64,000 nucleotides of DNA from contig CAMPDV010000250.1 of the NCBI GenBank assembly GCA_946699065.1, forward strand, positions 62,001 to 126,000, written 5' to 3'. Of this stretch, positions 34,641-47,904 are shown one piece after another. Made by a program: the position numbers and the translations under genes. Within the stretch, counting starts at the first letter, position 1, and each line of letters opens with the position of its first letter. The notes beneath the pieces are model-generated. The model saw only the letters and a list, made by a program, of their open reading frames with translations. It did no database searches and had not been told where the DNA came from. Source of the stretch: Loxodes magnus. Its lineage: Eukaryota; Ciliophora; Karyorelictea; Loxodida; Loxodidae.

Positions 34641-37440
34641 ATATAAATTATAAGTAATATTCCTTTAGAAAAATTAAATTTTAAGTCAAATTTATCTTAA
34701 CCTTATGAATATTAATGCTTAGAAAAATTAGATGTCCTTGTATATAATTGTATTTAATTCCATAAGTATTACAATGCATTTATCCCTGTATAATTGTATA
34801 CATAATAGTCTCCTGTAAAAATTATAAACCAGAGACGACTTGCAAGTCTTTCTAAAAAAACAAGATAAACCTTGCTTTTATACATTATTTAATAAATTTT
34901 CCTTATGAAATTTCAGAAATTTATTATAGATTAAAACTTTCAGCTTAGTTTAACTAGATTGTTCTACCAGGTTAGTTGTTTAGTATATGTTTTATTATAT
35001 TTTACTTATTTAGTTATCCTATTAGCATTCTTCTTTGTTGTCTTCTACTTTAAACCATTTATGGAATTAATCAATCACTAATCATGCTCATATCTATGAA
35101 AATTTTTATTTTAGTATTTTGTAAAATATGTTTCTTTAGTTTATTTAAGCCAGAAATTAATTTTCTTCCTAGTTTAAATAAAATTTGGTCGATTAATAAT
35201 CAGATTATTTGTATATGCTTAGTAACTAAGGATTAATATGTGAAGAAAGGAAATTTACTACTGATGAAGTATTTATTGCTTATATTTTTTTAAAACTTTT
35301 TTGTCTATTAAATTAATAATTTAATATTCCTATTTTAGTTTTACTATTTCATTTTCAAACTTCTAATTAGAAAGTTTTAAGATATTTTTAGAGTTTTCAA
35401 ATGGAATAAACTTATGATAATACTGACTTACTAAAAATTTTTTAAAGAAGTTAGTTCTTTAGAGAGAAAATTTGCGAAGTACTTTATTATATTTAATTTT
35501 ATGATTCTTGAATCTTAAATACTGATTTTTTATTCCTTTTTAGTTAGATTTTTTTTTTTTAATTTTAAAATCTTAAGTAACTAAATGAATTTCTTAGCAT
35601 TATGAAGAAATAAAATCTGAGCAAGAATATTTTATTCAAATGTAGAAATATTAATATCTTAGAAGCTTTCTCAATCTACATCTGTCTCAGATTAGCCAAC
35701 ATTCACCATTGATTTTTTCCTTTATCTTATTCCCTCTCTAAAACTAACTGCTACTCCTAAACTGACTGAATTTTTTTAAATCAGCTAACTTTTATTCTTC
35801 TGATTATTGACCTTCCCATAGTAATTCAATGACTTAGAAGAGTTTAGACAATTTATCTTTCTTTCTTATAAAAATAATTCTTCTTGATATAACTATAAAG
35901 AGCTAAAGCTTTGGAATAAATTATATAATACTCCTATATTCCATTTCTCAAGTCCTATAACTATACACTTAAATTTATTTCCCAGCTATTAATCTCATTA
36001 ACTAATTTGTTTTTCTAGTCTTTTGTAGAATAAGCACTCTAGCTATAAGCGCTATGATTGTTTAAGGTATTAAATGCTTTCACTTATCTATTTCTTAGTA
36101 AATCATAGTTAGTATATAAAACTTCTTTATAGAACTATTGAAGTATAAAAATTAGTTGAGAGTTTATATCCAACTTGAGTGTTTCTTCATTCTTTAGAAC
36201 TTCTTTTCGTTCTAACATGAAATATATTCAATTAAATTTATCAGCTATGATAGTGATAATACATAATCATACTCTAAGCTTTATAGATTTTAATTCATCT
36301 TTTATTCTTAAGAAGTGTAAGGATAGATGAACAATAAACTTACATAAAAACTATCTTAATTAGCTTATAGTGAATTACGAAGAATCTTCCACAGATATGG
36401 AAATTAGCTCTGAAATTCTTATTTTAGCATATAAAAGCTACTAGTAAAAATACTTAAGGTATTTAAATCTCCTTGTATAATAACATGTTATTTCATTTTC
36501 CCTAACTAACATATCAACTAGTTAACTGACTTACTAATTTAAGCTCTTTTTTTGTTTATCTATTTGATTCTGTCTAAAGCTTTATATGCTTCATTCTATT
36601 GAGAATTTTATAGCAAAAAAAATAGAAAATGACTTTATTAAGAAACAGGTTTACGATATAGAGGTATGGATTACCTCACAGATATTCAGAGTAACTTGAA
36701 GGAATTTTGAAATTTATCGAAATAAAATATACTAAATTTAACAAGGAATATAGGCAAGAAATAATCTCAATCTTTAAGTTGTGGCCTTTCTCTTATTGTT
36801 TTCAATATGACTTACATTTACACCAAAACCTGCGAAAATTAGCTCTCATATATGGAGGAAAAGAAACCTCTAGACATATCTTTGAAAGTGTCTACTATTT
36901 GGAAATCTTTGGATAGAATTACTGGTAAACATTTGTAAAAAATTATAAAAAAGAATAAATAAAAATAAACTAACAATTTACTTCTAATCAATAAACAGAA
37001 ATAGAATTTCAAATTAAAATTTTCACAAAAATTTACAAATTAAAAGCAATTGTATTTTAGTAAATCATATAAAATCAAACAGAGTTGTAGATAGAATAAA
37101 AAATATTTTAGAAGCGATAAAAATAAAAAAAATATAAGAAATTAAATAAGAAAAGAAATTTGAGATGACCAAACTTAAATTTGCATAAAATGAAGTATCT
37201 TAATACAATAACTCTTTGGTTAAAGTGAATTATTATTATATATAATATTAACGCAATTTTTATTATTCAAACTTACTCATTATAAAGTTAATTTAATTTA
37301 TATCTAATTAAAAAAGATTTATACTAGTAAAATTAGAAAGCATTAAAAAGTAAAAAAATAAAATATAAGAGTTTTGATGTTTAGTAATATTAGAGCATAA
37401 TTATATCCATAAAATAATTAATTAATTATAAACTTAATTA
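34641..37440. other. long AT-rich spacer (unit 2)
   Basis: This is the equivalent of 10810-13600. It has a 9-bp gain near 34913 and several one-base indels against unit 1, mostly in T runs. The plus-strand compact peptide recurs at about 36630-36916 with two replacement changes. No gene called. Confidence 0.4.
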
Positions 37441-37445
37441 AATTT

Positions 37446-37725
37446 CTCTTTCAAGGAACTGGAACCTTTCTAGCTAAAAGCCAGGTCACTCTCTTGATGC
37501 ATACAACGTGGATATCTTGTTGTTTTATTCAACAAACTTCGACCAGGGAGTTCCATAACTATGGCGAACAGCCTCAAGCCGCTAGCAAGAGTGAATAACC
37601 TGAAAAGTTTGCTCACTTACTAAGATTGACTTTAACCAGGAACCTTCTCAACGACAGGATAGGAACTTAACTTTATCCATAAAACTAGAAGTTTGATTAG
37701 AGAAGCAACCTCAGCTTCTGCTATC
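37446..37725 (+). other. island 4: GC-richer island, relative of island 6 (unit 2)
   Basis: Nearly identical to 13605-13890, with a one-base loss near its right end. Coding status unclear. Confidence 0.4.
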
Positions 37726-38175
37726 TTTTTAATTATAATATTTATAAATTAATCTTAAAATTCTTAATAATAATAAATATAAACATTTTATCAGTCCTCT
37801 AACTATATCAGATAGAATTTTTCAAGATACAAACTTTCTTAAGTAATAAGACTAGTCAGTTTCATTAGCAATTATTGAAATAAAAATTAGACTTTTTAAT
37901 TTAGAAAATGAAATAAAAAAAATAAATTAATTTTTGAAGTAACATTAAAAAGGAATTTGAAAAGGAGTATAATTGAGCATTTGAAATAATTAAATTTAAT
38001 TTAAAAATGTTCCAATTCTAAATTTTAAAACTTTTATACCATTTAATATTTCTTCTTTCCTAAAAAATTTCGCCTTCTATAAAGTAAATTTTATAATCTC
38101 CAATAAAAATATTACGTCATATGTAATAAATTTGTTCCTTATGTGACCTATAAATAAAGATTATATAAAAACTTT

Positions 38176-38928
38176 TGAAAAAATGTAAAATTATTAAAAA
38201 TCAAAATTCGTTATTCATAAAATATTTATAGCTCATGAAATAGTTTAATTTTTTTAAGTGAATCTAGTTTCTTTAAATTAAATAAATCTATCAAAATATT
38301 AATATAACTAAAATTTTGCTATATATAAAGATTATAGTGAATTAGCAAATGGCAAAATAATATCAAGATTTTCCTCAAGAATGAGATAAGATATCTATTA
38401 AGCTTGTAATTAAACCAGAAAAGCCAGCCAAACATTTAGTCTCATAAATCACAAAAATAAATATATAAATAGATAAGATTATTAGTCAGTAAAAATAATT
38501 TTTCTACTTAATTAATGAAAGAGTTAAAAATTAAATGATAATAGAAGATTTTCAATTTATAAATTAAAAAGAAAAAATCCTTTATATTATTACAATTAAA
38601 ATATTTTTCAAAAGGAACTAAAAGTTTTTTGTTAAAAATTAATATATAAAATAGAAAAATAAAGGGATTAAAAAGATAATAATTTTAAAATAATATGAAC
38701 TAATAAAAGCTTGTCACAATAATTAAGGAGATGCAAAGAGCTCAAAGTAAATCATGAAGAGAATTGGGTAAATTTTTTAATAATTAACAAAGATATTTAA
38801 AATTCCTATTTAACCTAAGGTCAATGAAGTTAATGGAATGAGGATAAAAACAATTAAGAACAATAAAAATTTCTTTATTCATATTAATTTAAAAAAATTA
38901 AAGAATAAATGTTATATTTTTTATTTAT
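38176..38928. repeat. segment of about 755 bp present only in unit 2
   Basis: Unit 1 runs straight through the equivalent point (about 14336). The inserted part from about 38480 to 38840 resembles 55920-56300 in unit 3, and its right part resembles the leader just upstream of the first fossil type (7140-7230), including the AGGTCAATGRAxTTAA start region. It may be the 5' leader of such an element without its body. Confidence 0.5.
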
Positions 38929-39012
38929 TCAAATTTCAATTAATATTTCAATAAAGTTAAGTTTCATTAAATATTTTATATTATATAAATAATAAATAAA
39001 AAAGAGGATTTT

Positions 39013-39045
39013 AGAGCGCGTAGAACCTCGACGGCGCGCAGCTCT
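39013..39045 (-). repeat. shared 3' hairpin motif at the end of island 5 (unit 2)
   Basis: This is the best-formed copy: the plus strand runs AGAGCGCGTAGAACC to GGCGCGCAGCTCT, with a perfect AGAGC/GCTCT stem and a GCG/CGC inner arm. Confidence 0.65.
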
Positions 39046-39398
39046 TTCAATATTAATATAAAAAAGAATGCTCTCATATTTCTTGCTTTCATTAAGTAGT
39101 CCAATGAGTCACGTCAGCTTTTCCAAATAGGGAATTTGCATATTAAAGATTAATCTATATCTTTGAACCAAACCTTCCAATCTTTTTGAATAAGATTTAA
39201 TAATAATTTTTAATTAAGGATATAGATGGCTTGGTAGTAAACGTATTTATTGCTAGAGAAAACCTTGGGCAAATTAGATATTTCTCTTCCGAGTTTGTTC
39301 ACCCTTCTCCGTAGTGGCCTCCATTCGAGATTACTCACAATGCAGCATACTTCGCCAGATTGCCTACTAGCTCTCCTGACCGTAGCCGTCATCCACAT
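39046..39398 (-). CDS. island 5: putative small basic protein (unit 2)
   Basis: It starts at ATG 39398 and gives the same first 66 residues as unit 1, with the doubly changed but silent Leu codon (CTC at 39327-39329). A single-base loss near 39093 puts the last part out of frame with unit 1, so only the first 100 or so resid­ues are comparable. Confidence 0.48.
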
Positions 39399-40384
39399 TT
39401 TTATTAACAAAAATAAAAAAATAAATATTTAATTTAATTTTTAGTAAAATAAATGAAAATTGATGATATTAATAAAAATATTAATTTAAGCAGTTCTACA
39501 ATAATAATTTATACCAAATAGATAAATTTTACTTAATAATTATTTGAATAAACAATTTATCACATATAAGTTAATTTTAATATCTAAAATAATTCTGAAT
39601 AATTCTTATCAAATATTAAAGAAATACAATTCATTTCATAAGAAGATTATTATAAGAGTGGGTTTAGTCATTAACATTTCAATTTAAGTGATAGCAAATA
39701 CATAGCTTATTTTTATAAATTTCGAAATTATTTGAAGTTAGATTTTTATAAAAGTAGTATGATTTTATAATATCTCTAAAATCATTTTAACTTAATCATT
39801 ATTTAGAATATTAAATATCCATTTCTATTTAATATCACATTAGCTATCATTCAAAAAAGGATTTACAAATAAACAGCATAAAGGCAAAATAAATTAAAAT
39901 ATTAATTTTGAGTAAAATAGTTAAATATTTTTACTTTATAGTTTTGAATTTTTTTAATTTCTAGAATCAATCTAAAACATGCTTCAAATATATGCAAATA
40001 AAGATATTGGATCTTAAAATAATTTTAAAAAAGCTGCTTATTAAAATGCTTATTATTTAAATAATTAAAAAATATTTATTAAATATAGAAAATATTTAAA
40101 TTTAAGTGAAAAGCGTTTTAGATTTATATTTATAATTTATATATTTTTACTAAAAAAGTTTATTTTAAATGTTGAACAAAATAAAATAAAATATGGGAAT
40201 CGATCTTAAATTTATAAAATAGAAGTTTGAAAGTTTTTCTAAAAATAATTATAATTCTATAATAAAATTATAAATTTATTTAATTTTTATATTTATAAAA
40301 AATGATTTTATATATTCAGTAATTATAATGTTATTTAAAAATATACTTAATAATAAATTAAATTAATTGCTTTTAATTTAAAAA
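39399..40384. other. AT-rich spacer (unit 2)
   Basis: Equivalent of 14821-15800; nothing recognised. Confidence 0.45.
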
Positions 40385-40669
40385 GTGTTCTAAGAATTAA
40401 TTACTTCAACTAAATCTCTTATTGTTTTTTTTAATTTTTCTATCTTAATATTTTTAATTATGTACTCTACATAATTTTTTAATTATAAGCTAAGAATTTT
40501 TAATTTTATAATTTTTAATTTAATTGAAATGAATAATATTAAAAAAAATTAGATAAGTAGCTAAGAGTAATGATATTTACTTTTATCCCTATTAGATTTA
40601 AACATCTTAGTAATTAATAAATCAATTAAGCATTAATTTTTTTTTCTTTCTTCCATTATTGATTTTGTC
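40385..40669 (-). repeat. 285-bp segment, orientation 2 (inverted relative to unit 1)
   Basis: It is the reverse complement of 15801-16085 with few changes and equal length. About 16 extra bases lie at the left junction and about 5 at the right. Outer flanks align with unit 1 in normal orientation. Confidence 0.8.
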
Positions 40670-40942
40670 AAATCTATTTTTTAAAGTATAATTTCTTAAG
40701 TTTATATTAATAAATTCAAACTATTCTTATGAAGATTAAAATTTTGTAATTGATTGAGAAATTCTAATAAATACATCTTGTAAAATATAAATTTCTATAT
40801 TATTTTCATAAATTTATTTCAACTAAAAAAGTTTTTGGACTGGAAACTTTTTTTCGATTGCACGACCCGACACTCTCTTTTTATGGAATAACGGGGATAT
40901 CCTGTTATGCTCCAGGCACAGCTGCTAGGGAGCTCCATCGCT

Positions 40943-41161
40943 ATGAGCAGTCAGGCTTCAAGCCCCTTCCAAGAGCGGATAATCTCAAAGACAGCGTTCC
41001 CTTCAGAAAATGACTCTGACCAGGGACTTTCTCAGCGACAGGAAAGGAACTTGTTCCTAGCCATAAAACCAGAAAGTGTTGTCACGAAGGTCCTTCTCAG
41101 TTCCCACCATCTTTTCAATTATTTATTTTCATAAATAAAGTACAATTTTAATTAACTTTGA
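40943..41161 (+). CDS. island 6: putative small protein (unit 2)
   Basis: It reads 72 residues from ATG 40943 to a TGA (MSSQASSPFQERIIS...). Differences from unit 1 are silent or conservative in this frame. An in-frame ATG at 40907 would add 12 residues (MLQAQLLGSSIA). Confidence 0.45.
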
Positions 41162-42527
41162 AATGTTTGCAAATGGTATCTTTTTTAATTTATTATATAA
41201 AATTATAAAAATTTTTCGTAATTGCTGAATTAAATAAAAAATTAGACTTAAGAATAATAAAAATAATATGAAAACAAAAATTAAAATAAATAAGCATCAA
41301 GATATTAAAATATAACCTTTTTACATTTATAAAGTCAATACAATCAAGATTAAAGGGAAATTAATTAATAATAATAAAAAATATTTCTTTTATTCAACCT
41401 TTACGTTTCTTTACACTTTCTTAGTCAACTAGAGAAATTAAAAAAAAATTGAATATTTTGTTAGATTTATTCAGAACCTTTTGTTTTCACAATTTTAAAA
41501 TTTTTGGTACCTCCAACATTTTTTTTTGTTCCATAACTTCTGCAAAATCAATTCGTAAATAACTTCTTTTTATTATCCATTTAATTATCAAATTTTTTGA
41601 TTATTATTTAAGTTTATTGTTCAATCTCCATTGGCCCGCGTATAGCTTTAATCATAATTTTTTTATGATTTATTTAATTAAGATTTCTAATTTCTTATAT
41701 TTTATCTTCTGTTCTTAAAAAAATAGATGTGAAAGCTTTAAAACTAAATTCAGTCTTCAGTTATTTTAATATAAAGTTAGTAAATTATAAAATAATGATA
41801 GTTTATAAGTTGTGATAATATATAGACTGCATGGTATAATAATTTTAGTTAGACTCAATTTATATGATATTAGGATTGTGAGATATATATAATAATATGA
41901 TGATTTAGGATATTATAAGGCTTAATGTTTATTTAAAGTAGTTGATAGTGATGAAAATGATGTAGTCTAAATATTTGATATTATGTTAATTTATAATTGT
42001 TAATTATAACTAAATATATTAATAGGAAATTACTTATGTTAGTTTATCTAAACTTTTATTTATATAGAATCTTCTTTATTTAAGATTTAACTCTTAATAG
42101 AAAATTAAAAAGCTTTTTAATTTAATCTTTTTTTAAGCTTCATATACTTTTATGTTTAGACTATAGTAAAGTTTTATTACTTTAATTAGGAGTTTTAAAT
42201 CTATTTAAAATAGTATTCTTTAGTGTAAATACTAAAATAAATTAAGCTTTATAGTTGTTAGAATCTATAAACACATCAAATTTACTTTTATTTATATTTA
42301 ATACTATTATTCCTATATATCTTATACTACATATCTTATACTATATTACTATTCATATTTCCCTTTTCTAACTTACTCCACTCTTTATTATACTTATCTA
42401 AAACTTATTTTTATTATAAAATATAAAAAGTATCTTAATAAGCTGCATTAAGTAATTTTATTTTTTATCATAATTTATTTATTAAAATAGAAAATTAAAA
42501 ATTTATTGTTGTTTACGGACCTCTCTT
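41162..42527. other. AT-rich spacer with G-rich patch (unit 2)
   Basis: Equivalent of 16570-17932; no gene supported. Confidence 0.4.
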
Positions 42528-44363
42528 TCAAGTTTTATTGCTATCTTTCTCAACATTATGGTGAACTGTCATGCTTACGAACTTTTATTTAAGTTTATTA
42601 GCCCACTATTCTTTTATTTATGTTCATCTAATATCTAAATATCTAAGATTTCTTCAAAAAGGATATTCTTATCCCTCTTAATCACAAAGTGGTAAACCTT
42701 CCTATGTAACATCTTTTGAATTATAAAGATTTAAAATTTTTAATTGTTTACAGTTAGTTACTATTTATAATACATCTTTATTGCTTAGTTAAATTCCTTA
42801 AAACTATAATTATTTTAATTTGCTTATTTTAACTATTTCTTTTATTCAATTCTCATCTAACGTTTAATAAAATGCCAAGTCTAAGCTTTCTAACTCCTAG
42901 CAGTTTTAACTCATAGAATGCAAAGTCTTATTATTTAGTTTTTCCATGTAATTAAGAGATAATTTAGTTAGTTTTTTACAATTTTAAAATATATAGCATA
43001 GAGTTTTATTAGAAAGATATTTTAAATAATTAAAGGTCATTTCTTTATAATTTTATCCATAATCTCCTATTTTCTTCAAAGATGATTTAGTAAGTTAACT
43101 TAATATCTTCAATTTAAGAGAAATTAAACTAGGACAGTTTTACATTAAAGATATTAGGTGATTATCATTAAAATTATTGCAATTACAAATCTCTATATAT
43201 TATAAATTATTATGCTACTTAGAAAATAATTCTTATATTGTTTCTACTTATAATTTTCATTCAATTTTTAAATAAATAAGGCCAAAATTTTTTAACTTCA
43301 ATATGAATTAATCTTAAGAATTTTCTATATAATATTAGTTAATTTTATTTAAATTAGGACAAAAATCAATATACTTATCCATATTCTCATTAGAGTTAAT
43401 GTTTATTTCTTCTAATAAGCTTCCTTTTTATTATAAATATTATAATAACATTTCTTGATTAATTCCTTCACTAAATATTTATAGTTCCCTTAAATTTAAT
43501 CCTAAACAATAGTCTAGTAAAAACTTTGCTGTTATCTAGTTCTAATTTATGTCTTAGACTTCTAAGGATTATAAATGAGTCAAATTTTACAAAAAATTTA
43601 AGTTTTCTTCTTAAAAATTGAAAACACTTAAAACTAGTTTTCTTAGATTTGAGCATTTTGAAATATATTCTTGAAAGGTTTTATCTAAATTATTTAGTCC
43701 AAGTAAATTAATTTCTTATACTAATTTAAATCCTTTATGATATAAATTTAATTTTAATTCTAAGCATTTCTTTATTTCTTGGAACATTTATTCTTAATAT
43801 TTTTATTCTTTTCAATCTTAAGTATCAAAATATAAAATTTTAGTATCAGATTATAAAATTTATTTGAGAGTTCAATTGATTTTACTTTAAACATAGTCAT
43901 TATTACTTGAATATTATTTTATTTCTAGCTTTTTATATTAATACTTAAACTTATTAAAAAATTAACTAACTTATTGTAGTCTACAAATGTCTATATTTTT
44001 AAGGAACTAACAAATAATTTGAAGAATATAAGAATTAGAAAATAAATTTTATTTATTACTTTTAAACTATTTAGTGCTTTATTATTTTTAAGAAAACTCT
44101 TCTTAGTTTAAGTGCTCATTAATTCTCTTCATTGGAAGTGTTATTTCTTAGTCTTTTTAATCTTCTGTAGATATTTCTTAATTTATTTAACTAATTTTTT
44201 ATTTTTAATCTTAAGTTAAATGACTTTATATTTGGACTGCTACTTAAGTTTCTTGGAGGCGTTTATTAGATTCTTCTTATTATTGATTAGAAAAGGACTA
44301 TTAGTTTGGATTATCTAGTGTATAGTTTTAGCTACTAGTTGATTAATCAGTCCTGCTTTACAT
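42528..44363 (-). CDS. F-box/leucine-rich-repeat protein, copy C2
   Basis: It reads as 611 residues in frame. It is the closest relative of copy C1 over the LRR half but lacks C1's deletion. It has an in-frame 3-bp shortening in the Glu-rich head (near 44105). The F-box reads FLKNIDICRLQ as in the other copies, followed by QVSQFFNKFKY where others have QVNKFLNKFKY. Trp codons 165 and 507 (numbering of A1) are TGA. Flanked by C-type spacers. Confidence 0.77.
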
Positions 44364-45365
44364 TTTATTATAATTTTTTATTTTATTAGACTATTTATAC
44401 TTAAATTATGACTAACGGCTATATTTATAAATAAAACTTAAGGTTTAAATAAGCATTATCATATTTATGTAACTTAATTAAATTTACTTTTTCAATTAAA
44501 TAAAGAACTAAATTAAATGAAAAGTGTAAATAGTTTATTTATCTTATAGCTATTCTTTATAATAAGCTGAATATAAATACTTTCTTAGTTTTAATTAGAG
44601 AACTATTTTAATGGATATTCCTTTAGGAAAATTAAATTTTAAGTAAAACTTAATTTAAATTTTATGAATATAAATGCTTAGAGAAATTAGATATCCTTGC
44701 ATATCTTTATTTATAATTCCATATATATTTAGTGCATTTATTTAAATATATAATTGTATACTTAATAGTCTCCTATATAAAATATAGGCCTGAGATGACT
44801 TAGAAATATTTCTGAAAAAATGAGATAAATGAAGAAATACAGTCTGAATTTGAATTGTTGATTAAGATGTAGAAATATAAATATGTTAGGTTACTTAATA
44901 TAGTGGCTGATTAGTAAGATTGATAAAGAATTGTATATTAGTATATTTGGATATTAGTTGGTGAAAATAAAGAGAAAAGATATGAAATGATATTAAAGTT
45001 AATGAGTTATTTGATAATTGAAGTATTACATAAACTTATTTTAATTATTAATAATTAAAATTTCTAATTGTTAGTTTAATAAAACAGATTAATAAAAAGA
45101 ACCTTGCTCCTTCAAAGATAGCCATATTTCGTTATACTTAAATATTTGTCTATTATTTACAACAAGGAAACTAAAATTAAGAAAATATCATTTTTACGTC
45201 ATTTAAACAAGGCAGAACTACTAGAATAAAACTAAGATTAACTCTAAGATTCAATATTAACAAAGATATAGCAGTAAAAACAAAACTACTAAGATAATAA
45301 TTAAGTGAAGAGTCAATTTTATTTATACGCCCCTTTATTATCACTAGGGAAAATTCACTTTTACT
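44364..45365. other. AT-rich spacer upstream of F-box C2
   Basis: Equivalent of 19771-20779, with one repeat fewer of the TATTAGTATAT-type sequence near 44940. Confidence 0.4.
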
Positions 45366-46120
45366 ATGAAGGGATGTTGAAACTACTAAGAAATCAGGTA
45401 TTTAATTATACTTTTCATAAAAGTAAAATAGATAATTATGCCTTTTCTATTGGAAAAAATTAATAACGTAAGCATAAACTCTAAAAGGAAATACAAAATT
45501 AATTCTCAGAAAATGAGACTTAAAAGTTTAAGTCATAGAATCAGATTAAAAAATAAGGACTTTGTTATAGAAGTGGTGAAGATTCAACATGAGAATAACT
45601 AATTTGAAAAATTAGAAGTAATTCTGAAATGAAAGAGTTAAGTTTGCAAACAAATAGAAGAGAGCTTTAATAAATTAACCTATATTTGAAATCTATAATC
45701 TTAAATAATAAATTAAATGAGATACCTAAATATTTATAATGAGTAAAAGTCTGCTTATATCTATAAGTAGAGAAATATATTAAGATGCTAATTATGCAAG
45801 AAAAAAGGACACCTACAGTTTTGATATTTAATAAAAGTAAATTATAAAAGAAAAAATAATTAACCAAAGGGAGTTAAATATATTTCTCGAGAGAATGTAA
45901 ATTTATATGAAAAAATTATATTAAGGTAAGAAAATACATGAATCAATAACTGAAAAAACAATAATAAATTAAGTAAAGTGATAAAATGATTTAAACGATG
46001 CAGAATCCTTAAAGAGCAAGAGAAGAACTGAACTAAAGAGAAAGAATAGAAAGAAAAACTTAAACAATTTCAGAAGCAGTAAGAGAAATTTCATAAAGAA
46101 CAATAAACATAGACTTCTGA
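45366..46120 (+). mobile_element. fossil coiled-coil/zinc-knuckle-like element, second type (unit 2)
   Basis: Copy of 20780-21532 with mainly silent differences in its first third. It has TAG where unit 1 has CAG and CAA where unit 1 has TAA, both Gln. Decayed, with perhaps one or two breaks. Confidence 0.5.
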
Positions 46121-47534
46121 AAACCATGATGATTCTATTAGATAAAGTAAATATATGATTTGAAAATGTATTGAAGTAATTAGTTAATGAAATAAGATTT
46201 AAGGTTTTTTTAAGATGAATGTAATAATGTTATGTAACTAGGATGTATTTATATATGAATTATGTTTGATACTAAGATATGAGTAAAAGATGTATTTAAT
46301 GATACTTAGGTTTAGGTTAAAAATGTGATAAAAAGTGTTTTTATAAGAGTTTTGATAATAATATATTGATATATTGTCTTAATTAAGAGCATATTAATAT
46401 GATTTAAAAGATAATTAGTTGATATTAGTTTTAGAAGAAAAAGACTTAGCAAAATATTAGTAATATACATTTGTTTATATTAAGTTGAATATTTGTTTAT
46501 TAATTACTCTTTTTTAATAACTAGCACAAATGTAAGATGCATTATATTTGATAACAATTTGCACATATATGTGTATAGTAAAATAGCTTAATATTGTTAT
46601 CACAACTAATAATAAAATTCTAATGATTTAATTATAAATTATTATTGTTGAGATATATTAATACTTGATTATCTAATTTCTTCTTAGCATAGCTTTTATT
46701 AATTGATATTGCTTATTATATTAGTTGATATGAAACAATTAATAATAAGAATAATAAGAGATATAGTAGTATAAATATGATTAATTAATAGTATAATAGT
46801 ATGGATGTTATGACTGCTACTAAAAGGAAGAATATAGATATAATGTTTAGTATTTAGAAGATTGAAATGGCCTAAATGTATGTTGTAGTTAGTTTTAAAC
46901 CATTAATTTGGCTTATTTTCTTAATTATTTAATATATATAACTAGAGTTTTTATTTAATATTAGCAGTATCTATCTTTATAAACAATATTATAACTCATA
47001 AGGATCTTTACAAAGAAGCAAATTATAATAAGAAGTTCTAATATAATTGTATATCAAAACCAATTCAATTACTAAATTGAGATAGTTAATAGACTATTTA
47101 TTATCTATTTAGCTACTTTAACTAGTTACAAACTTATAAATTGCTTTAATTCTAACTAAGTTTATATCCAACTTTAAATATCAATCACTATTAATATTTC
47201 CTATATCAAATACTACCTTAAACAAATAACTAACTAACATCAAACTAGTACCTAGATATTAAGCTTAACCAAACATACATTTTCATTCAATATTATTCAA
47301 AAAGTAACCACAACAGTAACTTATTTTTATTACAAACTATAAAAACTATTCCTTCAAAACTAATCCTCCTACTTTAGATTTAGAATTACCAAAAATTAAG
47401 TCAAGTAGCTTACGTTAAAGACAGTAAGAATTCTTGCCAAAGTAAAAAAACAATCTCTCAAAATTTAAATTCTATAGCTGCAATAAAAGGAAATTTAAAA
47501 ATAGTAAATGTAAGAAAATTTATTATAATTATAG
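46121..47534. other. spacer with skew switch (unit 2)
   Basis: Near-identical to 21533-22947; no gene. Confidence 0.5.
46550..46601. repeat. imperfect hairpin/palindrome (unit 2)
   Basis: Same GATAACAAT/ATTGTTATC arms and inner CACATATATGTG as unit 1. Confidence 0.55.
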
Positions 47535-47557
47535 AGAGTGTAGTATCTCGTTGGTCT
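47535..47557 (-). repeat. shared 3' hairpin motif, short form (unit 2)
   Basis: Same as 22948-22970. Confidence 0.45.
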
Positions 47558-47904
47558 TTCAATATTAATATTTGAAATAAAAAAATGCTCTAATAATTAT
47601 TGCTATCATTCTAGCCGTTTAATGAGTTATGTCAGTTTCCCAAATGGGCAATCTGCTCATTATAAATTATTCTCGAATAAAATGTTCCGGTCTTCTTGAA
47701 TAAATCCAAATAAGAATCATTAATTAAATCATTTGTAGACCCGTCAATCAAACGTTCATACTACAAGCGAGAACTCTTGGTCATTTTAGACTTGTGTCTT
47801 CCGAGCTTATTCATCCTTTCTCGTGGTAACATCTAGTGCGAGATTACTCGCAATGCAGTATACAATGAACCAGACTATCTACTAGTTCTCTTGACGAAAT
47901 CCAT
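47558..47904 (-). pseudogene. island 7: diverged relative of island 5 (unit 2)
   Basis: It starts from ATG 47904 and has the same net two-base gain relative to island 5 as in unit 1. It carries several further base changes and one base fewer in the middle than unit 1. Confidence 0.42.
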
